Positions 1-5,674 of a stretch of 5,674 bases of DNA are shown here, in pieces (positions within the stretch are counted from its first letter, which is position 1; every line of letters begins with the position of its first letter). Location of the stretch: the NCBI GenBank assembly GCA_946479335.1, contig CAMLFP010000365.1:1-5674 (forward strand), read 5' to 3'. The notes under the pieces were generated by a model. The model was given only the letters and a program-made list of their open reading frames with translations, ran no database searches and was not told the origin of the DNA. Origin of the DNA: an uncultured Archangium sp. (GTDB taxonomy: Bacteria > Myxococcota > Myxococcia > Myxococcales > Myxococcaceae). The translations under genes and the position numbers were made by a program.

Positions 1-915
1 GAGGAACTGCCCGACGTCGTCGAGCTCCGCGCCGCCGATGGCCTGCCCTGCGCGCTCGCCCACCACGGTCAGCAGCCGCACCAGGTTGGGGTGGAGGTCT
101 TGCGTGCGCACGATGGCGCAGGCGACCGCGCGCACCGCGGAGAGCCGCCCCTCGGCTGACAGCACCGGCGTCTGGGTGAAGAGCAGCTCCATCAGCTCGC
201 CTGCCGCCGACGGCCCGATGGCGCGGATACGCGCCTCGAGGAGCACCATGAAGGTGACGATGCCGTTCCACGCCGCGGTAACCGGCAATGAGACGAATGG
301 GAGATACCGCAGCGCTCCGCGCACCAGCACGCGGCCGAGCACGCGGCGAATCAACAATTTCACGATGAAATTGGTGACGCCGATTTTGGCTTTGTAGGCG
401 AGTGACGCGGCGATGAGTTGCCACTTCTTCGCCTCGCGGTGCGGGTTGACGCCGATGCCGAGGTCGACGGGGTTGGGCAGCTCCAGCGCCGCGCGGGCCA
501 GCGCGTCGACGAGCGCCTCGTCGCTCTTCTCGCGGTCATTGCCGAAGAGCTCGAGGCCGGCGACGCGCGCCAGCTCGTGCACGCTGCGCAGCGTGTCCCA
601 GTAGATGAAGCCGATTTCGAGCACCGACGCCACGAGGGTGACGCCGCCCAGCACCGACCAGTACATGACCGGTGCGTCGGGCCAGTGGGCGTCGGCGAAG
701 ACCTCCGCGGCCGCGCAGGAGCCACCCGACAACGCGCCGGCCAGCGCTGAACGGAAGACCGCGCCGCGTTCGACACGCCGCAGGCCTTTGCGCTCTTCGG
801 GGTTCAGCACGTGCACCGCGTCGCCCGACTGCAGCGCCTTCACGCGCGAGGAGCGGTTCGCGAAGTAGCGGCGCCCGACGCGCGCCATGAACGGCGGCGG
901 AGGAGTCTTGCTCAC
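1..915 (-). CDS. Membrane protein resembling the LBF_2804 family, 3' end outside window
   Basis: An uninterrupted minus-strand frame begins with GTG at 915-913 and is still open at the left edge, giving 305 visible residues (MSKTPPPPFMARVGRRYFAN...). Hydrophobic segments lie near residues 52-72, 84-106 and 202-227, so it is probably an inner-membrane protein. A motif YWDTLRSVHELARVAGLELF (about 105-124) follows the second segment; a charged region, a conserved-looking ELPNP (145-149) and a basic stretch before the third segment come next. From memory this pattern (RRxxRGAVxRxALAGALS, then IYWD..RSVHxLA, then LPNP) matches proteins annotated as LBF_2804 family, which have no known function. 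The GTG overlaps the preceding stop as GTGA, favouring coupled translation; a GGAG lies 12 bases upstream, rather far. An ATG at codon 10 (888-886) is the alternative start but has no better ribosome site. The frame is real rather than a shadow because its hydrophobic pattern and codon bias fit its neighbours. The family name is tentative. Confidence 0.8.
   Translation of the reverse strand, partial: MSKTPPPPFMARVGRRYFANRSSRVKALQSGDAVHVLNPEERKGLRRVERGAVFRSALAGALSGGSCAAAEVFADAHWPDAPVMYWSVLGGVTLVASVLEIGFIYWDTLRSVHELARVAGLELFGNDREKSDEALVDALARAALELPNPVDLGIGVNPHREAKKWQLIAASLAYKAKIGVTNFIVKLLIRRVLGRVLVRGALRYLPFVSLPVTAAWNGIVTFMVLLEARIRAIGPSAAGELMELLFTQTPVLSAEGRLSAVRAVACAIVRTQDLHPNLVRLLTVVGERAGQAIGGAELDDVGQFL
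355..373. repeat. Perfect 8-bp inverted repeat with 3-base loop in an AT-rich patch inside a gene
   Basis: The arms CAATTTCA (355-362) and TGAAATTG (366-373) are exact reverse complements separated by CGA. They lie inside the partial membrane-protein gene, encoding part of NFIVKLL (residues 182-188), and use codons unusual for this window (AAT, AAA, TTG, TTG, ATT). The RNA could form a small AU-rich hairpin. It may be a chance result of the amino acids encoded; no regulatory role is shown. Confidence 0.5.
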
Positions 916-1469
916 GGCGCGCGGGTTCTCCGCACCTGCAGCACGATGATGCCGACCGCGGCCAGCCCGAAGATGGCGGAGGCGACGTTCGACGCGGTGG
1001 CCCAGGTCGCGTCGTCCATCAGCGGTTTGGCGGTGCCGGCGAGGTACTCGGCGCGCGTGCCGATGTGCGTGTACTGGTCGAGCGTCACGTAGAGCAGCAG
1101 CGCGAAGCCGACGATGGCCAGGGCCGCGGCGGCGAAGGCGGCGCCGGTCTTCTGCAGCAACAGCAGCGCACCGGTGCCGAGCGCGCCCAGCACCGCCCAC
1201 GCCGCGCAGACCACGACGAAGGCCGCGTACACCGGCAGCAGCGGCACCTTCGAGGTGTCGAGCGCGTACGAGAACATCCAGTCGGTGCGGTTGAAGAAGA
1301 ACCAGCCGACGCACAGCGCGTAGAGCGCGCCCCACGCCGCGGAGAGCTGCGCGACGCGCCACAGCTCGCCCTGACCGCGGGTCTGAATCAGCTTCATGGA
1401 GACCAGCGCGAGGATGGCGCCGGCGAACAGCGCGGTGGGGGGATCGATGATGACTGTGGCCAGCGTCAT
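912..1469 (-). CDS. Hypothetical membrane protein with about five transmembrane segments
   Basis: A 185-residue protein of no family I recognise. Hydrophobic stretches lie near residues 8-28, 38-58, 76-98, 108-130 and 158-178, giving about five membrane spans. The loops hold QTRGQGELWR (29-38), NRTDWMFSYALDTSKVP (60-76) and a longer segment DQYTHIGTRAEYLAGTAKPLMDD (split across 131-153), with a basic tail VRRTRAP. There is no signal peptide, no lipobox and no obvious catalytic motif. The start ATG at 1469-1467 overlaps the glycosidase stop as ATGA, and its own stop overlaps the next start as GTGA. It is therefore probably translated by coupling and made together with both neighbours; no strong Shine-Dalgarno is seen upstream. 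Partnership with the next membrane protein is an inference from gene order only. Codon bias matches the surrounding genes, supporting that it is real. Confidence 0.85.
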   Translation of the reverse strand: MTLATVIIDPPTALFAGAILALVSMKLIQTRGQGELWRVAQLSAAWGALYALCVGWFFFNRTDWMFSYALDTSKVPLLPVYAAFVVVCAAWAVLGALGTGALLLLQKTGAAFAAAALAIVGFALLLYVTLDQYTHIGTRAEYLAGTAKPLMDDATWATASNVASAIFGLAAVGIIVLQVRRTRAP

Positions 1470-2773
1470 GGAGCGCGGACTTCAGCCGCGCGCTGGGGCA
1501 CCGTCAACGTCCGCCTCGTGGCGACGTGATGGAAGTACTCGCACGCGGGCGTCCACTCGCGGGCCATGGTGGCGCGGTCGACGCGGTACAGCCCGAAGCG
1601 CGGCCCCCACGCCTCGAGCCACTCGAAGTTGTCCATCAGCGACCAGTGGAGGTACCCGCGCACGTCGACGCCGTCGGCGATGGCCTGCGCCACCTGCGCG
1701 AGGTGCTCCTGCAGGTACGCGACGCGGCGCGTGCCGGTGCGGTCATCGAGGCCGTTCTCGGTCACCCACACCGGCTTGCCGTAGCGCTTCACCTGGCGAA
1801 GCGTTTCGCCGAAGCCCTCGGGGAACCACTCCCAGCCGAGGTCGGTGAGGCCGCGGCCGAGTTTGTCGACGAACTCGAAGTGCACGAAGGGCGGCGCGGC
1901 GACGAACTTGAGGTGCGCGCGCGTGTAGTAGTTGACGCCGGTGAAGTCGGTGGAGTCCTTCGCGCCGGTGATGACCTCGCGGCCCGCGGTGAAGCCCGGC
2001 ATCTGCAGCCGCAGCACGCCGGTCTGCAGCGCGTCGAGGAACGCGTGGTTGTAGTTGCCCTCGGCCAGCCGGGTGAGCGCCTGGTCCAACGGGTGCCAGC
2101 GGCGGGAGGGCGCGAAGCGCAGCAGGTTCTGCGCGATGCCGACGGGCGCGTGGTTTCCGCGTTTCCGCAGTGCTTCCCGCGCGAGCACGTGTGCGCGCAC
2201 GAGGTTGGCCATCGCCGCGAAGGCCTTGCGCCCATCGGAGATGCCGGGAGGCATCAGCCCGCTCAGGTACCCGCCGAGCAGCAGCACGTTGGGCTCGTTC
2301 AACGTCGTCACCAGCACGTCGAGGCCGTCGAGCAGTTGTGCGCAGCGGTCCACGTAGCGGCTCCACGCGCCGAGCGACGAGGGCTCGTGCCACGGCGTCT
2401 CGGCGTGGAACCACCGCGGGTGCGTGAAGTGGTGGAAGGTGACGACCGGCTTGATGCCCGCGGCCACCAGCGCCTCCAGGCGTTGGCGGTAGCCGCTCCA
2501 TGCCGCTTCGTCGAACTGGCCGCGCTGCGGTTCGACGCGCGCCCACTCGATGCTCAAGCGGTACGCGGTCGCGCCGAGTCGTTGAATCAACGCGACGTCG
2601 TCGAAGAAGCGCTCCCAGTGCTGCACGCCGTCGCCGCAGCGCGCGTCGGGGTCCTTGAGTTTGCCCGCGCGCTCCCAGTAGCTCCAGTCGTTCTCGATGC
2701 CGCCCTCGACCTGGTACGCCGACGTCGCGACGCCGAAGGTGAAGTCGCTCGGGAACTCAGCGGTCGAGGACAT
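1466..2773 (-). CDS. Glycoside hydrolase family 1 (beta-glucosidase/beta-glycosidase type)
   Basis: A 435-residue, single-domain retaining glycosidase, about the usual GH1 length. The N-terminal signature FPSDFTFGVATSAYQVEGG (residues 7-25) includes the sugar-binding Gln21. The acid/base motif is TLNEPN with Glu160, and the nucleophile motif is WVTENG with Glu339. The substrate pocket is marked by FHHFTHPRWF (113-122), NYYTR (281-285) and HWSLMDNFEW (376-385), followed by RFGLYRVD (392-399). All core residues are present, so an active enzyme splitting beta-linked glucosides or related sugars is expected; the exact substrate cannot be read from sequence. There is no signal peptide, so it should be cytoplasmic. 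I chose ATG at 2773. The frame stays open up to 3013, but that extension reads as low-complexity Ser/Arg/Pro and lies over larB codons. It overlaps larB by 17 bp with only a weak ribosome site, suggesting coupling, and ends in an ATGA overlap with the next gene. Confidence 0.95.
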   Translation of the reverse strand: MSSTAEFPSDFTFGVATSAYQVEGGIENDWSYWERAGKLKDPDARCGDGVQHWERFFDDVALIQRLGATAYRLSIEWARVEPQRGQFDEAAWSGYRQRLEALVAAGIKPVVTFHHFTHPRWFHAETPWHEPSSLGAWSRYVDRCAQLLDGLDVLVTTLNEPNVLLLGGYLSGLMPPGISDGRKAFAAMANLVRAHVLAREALRKRGNHAPVGIAQNLLRFAPSRRWHPLDQALTRLAEGNYNHAFLDALQTGVLRLQMPGFTAGREVITGAKDSTDFTGVNYYTRAHLKFVAAPPFVHFEFVDKLGRGLTDLGWEWFPEGFGETLRQVKRYGKPVWVTENGLDDRTGTRRVAYLQEHLAQVAQAIADGVDVRGYLHWSLMDNFEWLEAWGPRFGLYRVDRATMAREWTPACEYFHHVATRRTLTVPQRAAEVRAP

Positions 2774-3419
2774 GCAGCACCCGCATCGCCGCGCAGGCTG
2801 CGCCGTACCCGTTGTCGATGTTGGTGACGAGCACGCCGGGTGAGCAGCTGGCGAGCATCGAGTGCAGCGCGGTGGTGCCGCCGGTCGAGACGCCGTAGCC
2901 GGTGGAGGTCGGCACGCCGATGAGCACGCCGCCGAAGAGCCCGCCGACGACGGTGGGCAGCGCCGCGTCCATCCCCGCGACGACGATCGCGACCTTGTGG
3001 TGCTTGATCTCATCGATGCGCGCCAGCAGCCGCCACAGCCCGGCGACGCCGACGTCGGCGATGAGCGTGGAGGGGATGCCGTGGAACGACAGCGTGCGGC
3101 GGATCTCGCGCGTGGCGTGCGCGTCTGACGTGCCGGCGGCCACCACCGCGATGCGGGCGGCGCCGGTCTCCGGCCTGGGCTTGCCGAAGTACGCGGTGCG
3201 GCTGACGGGCTCGTAGTCGAGCGCGTCGCGGTCGTGAGACGGCAGCCCTTCGAGCTGCGCCATCGAGAGCCGCGTCAGCAGCAGCGGGTGCGACGCTTCA
3301 CGGCCGCGCGCCAGGATCTCCGTGAGCTGCTCCACGGTCTTGCCCTGGCAGAGGATGGCCTCGTCGAGGCCGATGCGCTCGCCGCGCTTCAAGTCGAGGG
3401 TCACTTCATGGGTCGACAT
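2757..3419 (-). CDS. larB: LarB, pyridinium-3,5-biscarboxylic acid mononucleotide synthase
   Basis: LarB starts nickel-pincer nucleotide synthesis: it carboxylates the pyridinium ring of nicotinic acid adenine dinucleotide and hydrolyses the phosphoanhydride, releasing AMP and the biscarboxylated mononucleotide. LarE and LarC then add sulfur and nickel to make the cofactor of lactate racemase and related enzymes. The 220 residues show an N-terminal part with RIGLDEAILCQGKT (15-28) and a PurE-like domain with AGTSD (95-99), DVGVAGLWRL (122-131), AGMDAALPTVVGGL (148-161), VPTSTGYG (169-176), SCSPG (191-195) and NIDNGYGAA (200-208). Cys192 in SCSPG corresponds to the cysteine reported to form a covalent pyridine adduct in the family. 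Many LarB proteins read AGMEGAL where this one has AGMDAAL. PurE itself is an alternative only for the shared fold; the GTSD, VGVAG and NIDNGYGA motifs favour LarB. It begins 15 bp after the transglycosylase stop with a good ribosome site. No larC or larE is visible. Confidence 0.95.
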   Translation of the reverse strand: MSTHEVTLDLKRGERIGLDEAILCQGKTVEQLTEILARGREASHPLLLTRLSMAQLEGLPSHDRDALDYEPVSRTAYFGKPRPETGAARIAVVAAGTSDAHATREIRRTLSFHGIPSTLIADVGVAGLWRLLARIDEIKHHKVAIVVAGMDAALPTVVGGLFGGVLIGVPTSTGYGVSTGGTTALHSMLASCSPGVLVTNIDNGYGAACAAMRVLHVLDR

Positions 3420-3427
3420 GGAGGTCG

Positions 3428-3432
3428 CCTTT
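3428..3432 (-). promoter_or_regulatory. Shine-Dalgarno site for larB
   Basis: AAAGG on the minus strand lies 8 bases before the larB ATG (3419-3417), in the 15-bp gap after the transglycosylase stop. It is the clearest ribosome site in the window and fixes the larB start; downstream genes in the unit instead start inside or at the end of the previous gene. Confidence 0.65.
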
Positions 3433-3434
3433 AC

Positions 3435-5135
3435 TCAGCGGCTGGCGCTGGTGGTGGAGAGATCCGCCGCGGGGCCTGGCCAGACGGTGATGGCGGCGCC
3501 GACCTTCAGGCCGCGCGGGCTGCCGAGCGCCGGGTTCCATTCCTTCAAGTCGGTGACGTGCACGTCGAAGCGCCGCGCGATGCTCCACAGCGAGTCGCCC
3601 TTGCCGATGCCGTAGGTGACGCGCGTCTTGCCGTCGACCTGCGCCAGCGACACGGTGCCCGCGACCGCCACCGCCTTCGACGACGCAGTCTGCGTACCCG
3701 CCGGCACTTCATCTTCAGGGCGCGTGGCCTTGATGCCGCTGCGCCGCGCGCGCGCCACCTGGCGCTCCAACGCGGTGTCGGTGGTACCGTTCTTCAGCGC
3801 CTGCGCTGACGGCACGGGCACGATGAGGTCGCTCCCCAGCTTCAGCATGCGCGCCGAGGTGAGGTGGTTCATGCGCAAGATGGCCTCGGTCGCCGAGTGG
3901 TACTTGAGCGCGATGGCCGACAGCGTGTCGCCCTTGCCCACGCGGTGGATCTTGAAGTGCAGGCGCTCCGCGGGCGCGTACTTCGCGAAGGTCTCCTCGA
4001 ACTGCTGCTTGCGGCCCTTCGGCAGGCGCAGCGTGTACGGCTCCTCGGGCGAGGCGGGCGGGGTGCACCAGCGCTTGAGCTCCGGGTTGAACTCCTGGAT
4101 CTCGGCCAGCGGCGCGCCGGAGGCCTGCGCGATGACCTCGAGGTCCACCGAGTCGGTCAGCTTCACCTCGTCGAACTCGAAGGGCGCCTCGGGGGTGAAC
4201 TCTTCGGGCGAGAAACCGAACGCCTCGGGGTGCTTGGCCACCAGCGCGCACGCGATGAGCTTCGGCACGTAGTGCTTGGTCTCCTTGGCGAAGGCGTAGC
4301 CTTCCTTGCGCTCGTGCTCGGCGAGCGACCAGAAGTCGGTGGTGCCGTACTTCTCGACCAGCTTGCGCACGCGGCCCTCGCCGGTGTTGTACCCGGCCCA
4401 CGCGAGGTACCAGTGGCCCAGCGTGGAGTGCATCTGCCCGAGGTACGTCGCCGCCGCGTACGTCGACTTCACCGGGTCGCGGCGCTCGTCGACCCAGAAG
4501 TCGTCGCGCAATTTGAACATCTTCGCGGTGCCCGCGATGAACTGCCACGGCCCCACCGCGCGCGCCCACGACTTGGCCTGCGTGTTGAAGCCGCTCTCGA
4601 TCATCGAGAGGTACACCGTGTCGCGCGGGAGCCCCTTCTCTTCGAGGATGGGCTGCATCAGCGGGATGTACCGCGTGCTGCGCGACATCCACCTCCGGAA
4701 CCACTTGCGCCCGCCGCCCTGGAAGAAGTGGATGTACTGCGCCACCAGCGGCTGCATCTCCACGGGGATGTCGTAGCGCCCGGCGACGCGCGACACGTCG
4801 AAGGCCTCCACGTCGGTGACGCGCTCCAGCTCGAAGGCCAGCTCTTCACCCTCGAACTCCGCCTGGTCGAGCGCGTTCTCGAGGCGATCTCTCGTCAGCG
4901 AGACGGCCGCCAGCTGCGCGGCGTCGTCGCGAAAATTGATGGCCGGCGCGGGCGGAGGCGTCGGCGCGCCCTCGGGGTCCATCACCGCGTCTTCGAGCGC
5001 GCGCATCTCTTCCAGCTCGTCATCGTCGGCGTCAGGTGCGGGCGCGGAGAGCGCGACGCCCGCGTCGAAATCGCCTTCACCCGCGTCGAGCGGTTCAGCG
5101 GCGAGGGCGAGGAATGCGAGCGTCGTCAGCAGCAT
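3435..5135 (-). CDS. MltD-like lytic transglycosylase with SLT and LysM domains
   Basis: A 566-residue exported peptidoglycan enzyme that should cut the MurNAc-GlcNAc bond and form 1,6-anhydroMurNAc ends in the periplasm. The SLT domain spans about residues 152-300: MIESGFN holds the catalytic Glu180, AVGPWQFI is at 193-200 and AGYNTGEGRV at 247-256. A post-SLT region (about 318-375, with LEVIAQASGAPLAEIQEFNPELKRW) is typical of MltD and may be a divergent LysM-like module. Two clear LysM domains follow, at 396-441 (VGKGDTLSAIALKY) and 508-553 (IGKGDSLWSIARRF), joined by a basic/Ala-rich linker; they bind glycan chains. The N-terminus is a short hydrophobic stretch (2-13) with an ALA-A cleavage possibility, then an acidic, Pro-rich segment (about 14-66). 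There is no lipobox cysteine, unlike E. coli MltD, and no basic residue before the hydrophobic core, so the start or export signal is somewhat unusual. Upstream in frame there is a stop with no other ATG/GTG between, so ATG 5135 is preferred. It is first in the apparent operon. Confidence 0.93.
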   Translation of the reverse strand: MLLTTLAFLALAAEPLDAGEGDFDAGVALSAPAPDADDDELEEMRALEDAVMDPEGAPTPPPAPAINFRDDAAQLAAVSLTRDRLENALDQAEFEGEELAFELERVTDVEAFDVSRVAGRYDIPVEMQPLVAQYIHFFQGGGRKWFRRWMSRSTRYIPLMQPILEEKGLPRDTVYLSMIESGFNTQAKSWARAVGPWQFIAGTAKMFKLRDDFWVDERRDPVKSTYAAATYLGQMHSTLGHWYLAWAGYNTGEGRVRKLVEKYGTTDFWSLAEHERKEGYAFAKETKHYVPKLIACALVAKHPEAFGFSPEEFTPEAPFEFDEVKLTDSVDLEVIAQASGAPLAEIQEFNPELKRWCTPPASPEEPYTLRLPKGRKQQFEETFAKYAPAERLHFKIHRVGKGDTLSAIALKYHSATEAILRMNHLTSARMLKLGSDLIVPVPSAQALKNGTTDTALERQVARARRSGIKATRPEDEVPAGTQTASSKAVAVAGTVSLAQVDGKTRVTYGIGKGDSLWSIARRFDVHVTDLKEWNPALGSPRGLKVGAAITVWPGPAADLSTTSASR

Positions 5136-5147
5136 CGGAGAGCGCGG

Positions 5148-5175
5148 AAAGTAGACCCCATGTCACGCACGTCAA
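5148..5175 (-). promoter_or_regulatory. Candidate sigma70-type promoter for the transglycosylase operon
   Basis: In the only real spacer, minus-strand TTGACG (5175-5170) matches the -35 consensus at five of six bases. It is followed after 16 bases by TACTTT (5153-5148), a weak -10 match at three of six. Transcription would begin near 5141, only about six bases before the ATG at 5135, and no Shine-Dalgarno precedes that ATG. Position and the strong -35 support it; the poor -10 keeps it tentative. Confidence 0.35.
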
Positions 5176-5209
5176 ACAAAGGGAAGACCGCGGGAATTTC
5201 ACACCCGCG
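5174..5209 (-). terminator. Possible weak Rho-independent terminator directly after the stop codon
   Basis: On the minus strand CGCGGG (5209-5204) and CCCGCG (5194-5189) form a perfect 6-bp GC stem with a 9-base loop, starting at the base after the TAG stop. A pyrimidine-rich stretch follows, but the T-rich part (TTTGTTT, 5180-5174) begins eight bases after the stem, so the signal is not canonical. It may end the upstream gene's transcript or only slow the polymerase. Confidence 0.35.
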
Positions 5210-5674
5210 CTACCAGCGGATGCGAAAGACGAACGCGTGGCCCGGCGCCTCGGTGACGCTGTCGATGATGACCGGCGTGCCGAGGAGGTCGCGCGTCACG
5301 CGGAAGATGCCGCGCCAGATGGCCTCCATCAGCGCCAGCGGCTGTGGGCTCGGGTAGCGGATGGTCAGCGTGCCGCTGGTGTCGCTCTCCTTCGCCCACG
5401 TGTGCGTGCTGCCGCGCGAGCCCGCGCTGGCGAGTTGGTCGAGCCGCGAGAAGAGCGTCGCAGGCGACGCGCCGGCGAGCAGCGTCGCCATCTTCAACAC
5501 GGGGCCCAGCACCGGCCCGAGCGAGTCGCGGACGATCTCATGGTTGAGCGTCTCCACCGCTTCGAGGCCGCGCAGCTCTCTCACCACCTGCCAGATGGCG
5601 AGCAGCGCGTTCCCGTCGTGCCACTTCGCCGAGTACGGGTCGGTGAGCACGGCCGCCACCTCGGGCGTGAGCCG
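5210..5674 (-). CDS. Hypothetical protein, C-terminal part, 5' end outside window
   Basis: The frame is open from the right edge to a TAG at 5212-5210, giving 154 visible residues starting RLTPEVAAVLTDPYSAKWHDGN. A GTG at 5659 could be read as a start, but the frame continues upstream into LTPE without a stop, so the true start probably lies outside the window. The protein is soluble, with no membrane segment or signal visible. It has an alpha-helical first half (ALLAIWQVVRELRGLEAVET, then a Gly/Leu/Pro-rich LGPVLGPVLKMATLLAG and ASPATLFSRLDQL) and a beta-rich end: SGTLTIRYPSP, a WRGIFRVTRDLLGTP helix and a final AFVFRIRW strand. This layout loosely recalls the myxobacterial paralogue family DUF2378 (TIGR02265) and heme-NO-binding-like folds, but no diagnostic motif is certain, so no function is claimed. 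It is separated from the next gene by a hairpin and a candidate promoter. Confidence 0.8.
   Translation of the reverse strand, partial: RLTPEVAAVLTDPYSAKWHDGNALLAIWQVVRELRGLEAVETLNHEIVRDSLGPVLGPVLKMATLLAGASPATLFSRLDQLASAGSRGSTHTWAKESDTSGTLTIRYPSPQPLALMEAIWRGIFRVTRDLLGTPVIIDSVTEAPGHAFVFRIRW

Larger units (their letters stand above)
1..5135 (-). other. Probable five-gene operon
   Basis: Five genes follow one another without a promoter-sized gap: the transglycosylase to larB has 15 bp between, larB to GH1 overlaps by 17 bp, GH1 to the five-span protein overlaps as ATGA, and that protein to the LBF_2804-like gene overlaps as GTGA. Such junctions normally mean one mRNA with coupled translation. 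The far end is outside the window. The products do not belong to one known pathway. Confidence 0.7.

Noticed and set aside
275..310. 6-bp inverted repeat GCGGTA/TACCGC with a 24-base loop
   Set aside because: Short arms and a long loop inside a coding region; expected by chance.
360..776. Minus-strand 138-codon frame inside the left-edge gene
   Set aside because: Its product is Ser/Arg/Pro-rich low complexity, whereas the overlapping frame from GTG 915 gives a coherent membrane protein and continues off the window.
1526..2827. Long plus-strand open frame opposite the GH1 gene (433 codons)
   Set aside because: It is the antisense shadow of a highly GC-biased gene; its product is rich in Arg, Ala, Val and His with no domain, while the minus strand encodes a complete enzyme.
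2774..3013. N-terminal extension of the GH1 reading frame to 515 residues
   Set aside because: The extra 80 residues are Ser/Arg/Pro/Cys-rich with no GH1 similarity and overlie the well-conserved LarB coding sequence in another frame. GH1 proteins normally begin a few residues before the FPSDFTFG-type motif, which fits ATG 2773.
3864..5357. Long plus-strand open frame opposite the transglycosylase gene (497 codons)
   Set aside because: The same GC-driven shadow effect: no recognisable domain, low-complexity Arg/Leu/Val composition, and it crosses the spacer and the candidate promoter.
1..5674. Mobile element, CRISPR array, tRNA or rRNA gene, prophage or toxin-antitoxin genes
   Set aside because: No tandem direct repeats, terminal inverted repeats, transposase or integrase motifs or tRNA-like cloverleaf were seen; coding sequence on one strand fills nearly the whole window.

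Overview
This is a GC-rich bacterial window packed with genes, all on the minus strand. The strong G/C third-position bias, the almost complete lack of spacer DNA, the Asp/Ala/Pro-rich N-terminus of the exported protein and the types of hypothetical protein suggest a myxobacterium or other Myxococcota. That placement is an inference from style and recalled families, not a proven assignment.

Layout in the direction of transcription (right to left). (1) 5674-5210: the 3' part of a hypothetical gene that enters from beyond the right edge. (2) 5209-5136: the only real spacer (74 bp). It holds a GC-rich hairpin directly after the stop codon and a plausible sigma70-type promoter very close to the next start. 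(3) 5135-3435: an exported lytic transglycosylase of MltD type (SLT domain plus C-terminal LysM domains). (4) 3419-2757: LarB, the pyridinium-3,5-biscarboxylic acid mononucleotide synthase of nickel-pincer cofactor synthesis. (5) 2773-1466: a family 1 glycoside hydrolase (beta-glucosidase type) with both catalytic glutamates. (6) 1469-912: a small protein with about five membrane segments and no recognised family. (7) 915-1: the first 305 codons of a membrane protein resembling the group annotated as LBF_2804 family, running off the left edge.

Genes 3 to 7 look like one transcription unit. The mltD-like/larB gap is 15 bp, larB and the glycosidase overlap by 17 bp, and the next two junctions are 4-bp ATGA and GTGA overlaps. 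No single pathway ties the products together: a cell-wall enzyme, a cofactor enzyme, a cytoplasmic sugar hydrolase and two membrane proteins. The unit may be a housekeeping cluster held together by compactness. The odd pairing of an apparently lone larB with a GH1 enzyme and two uncharacterised membrane proteins is the most interesting point. No RNA gene, mobile element or CRISPR array was seen, and I found no convincing evidence of a wholly new system.
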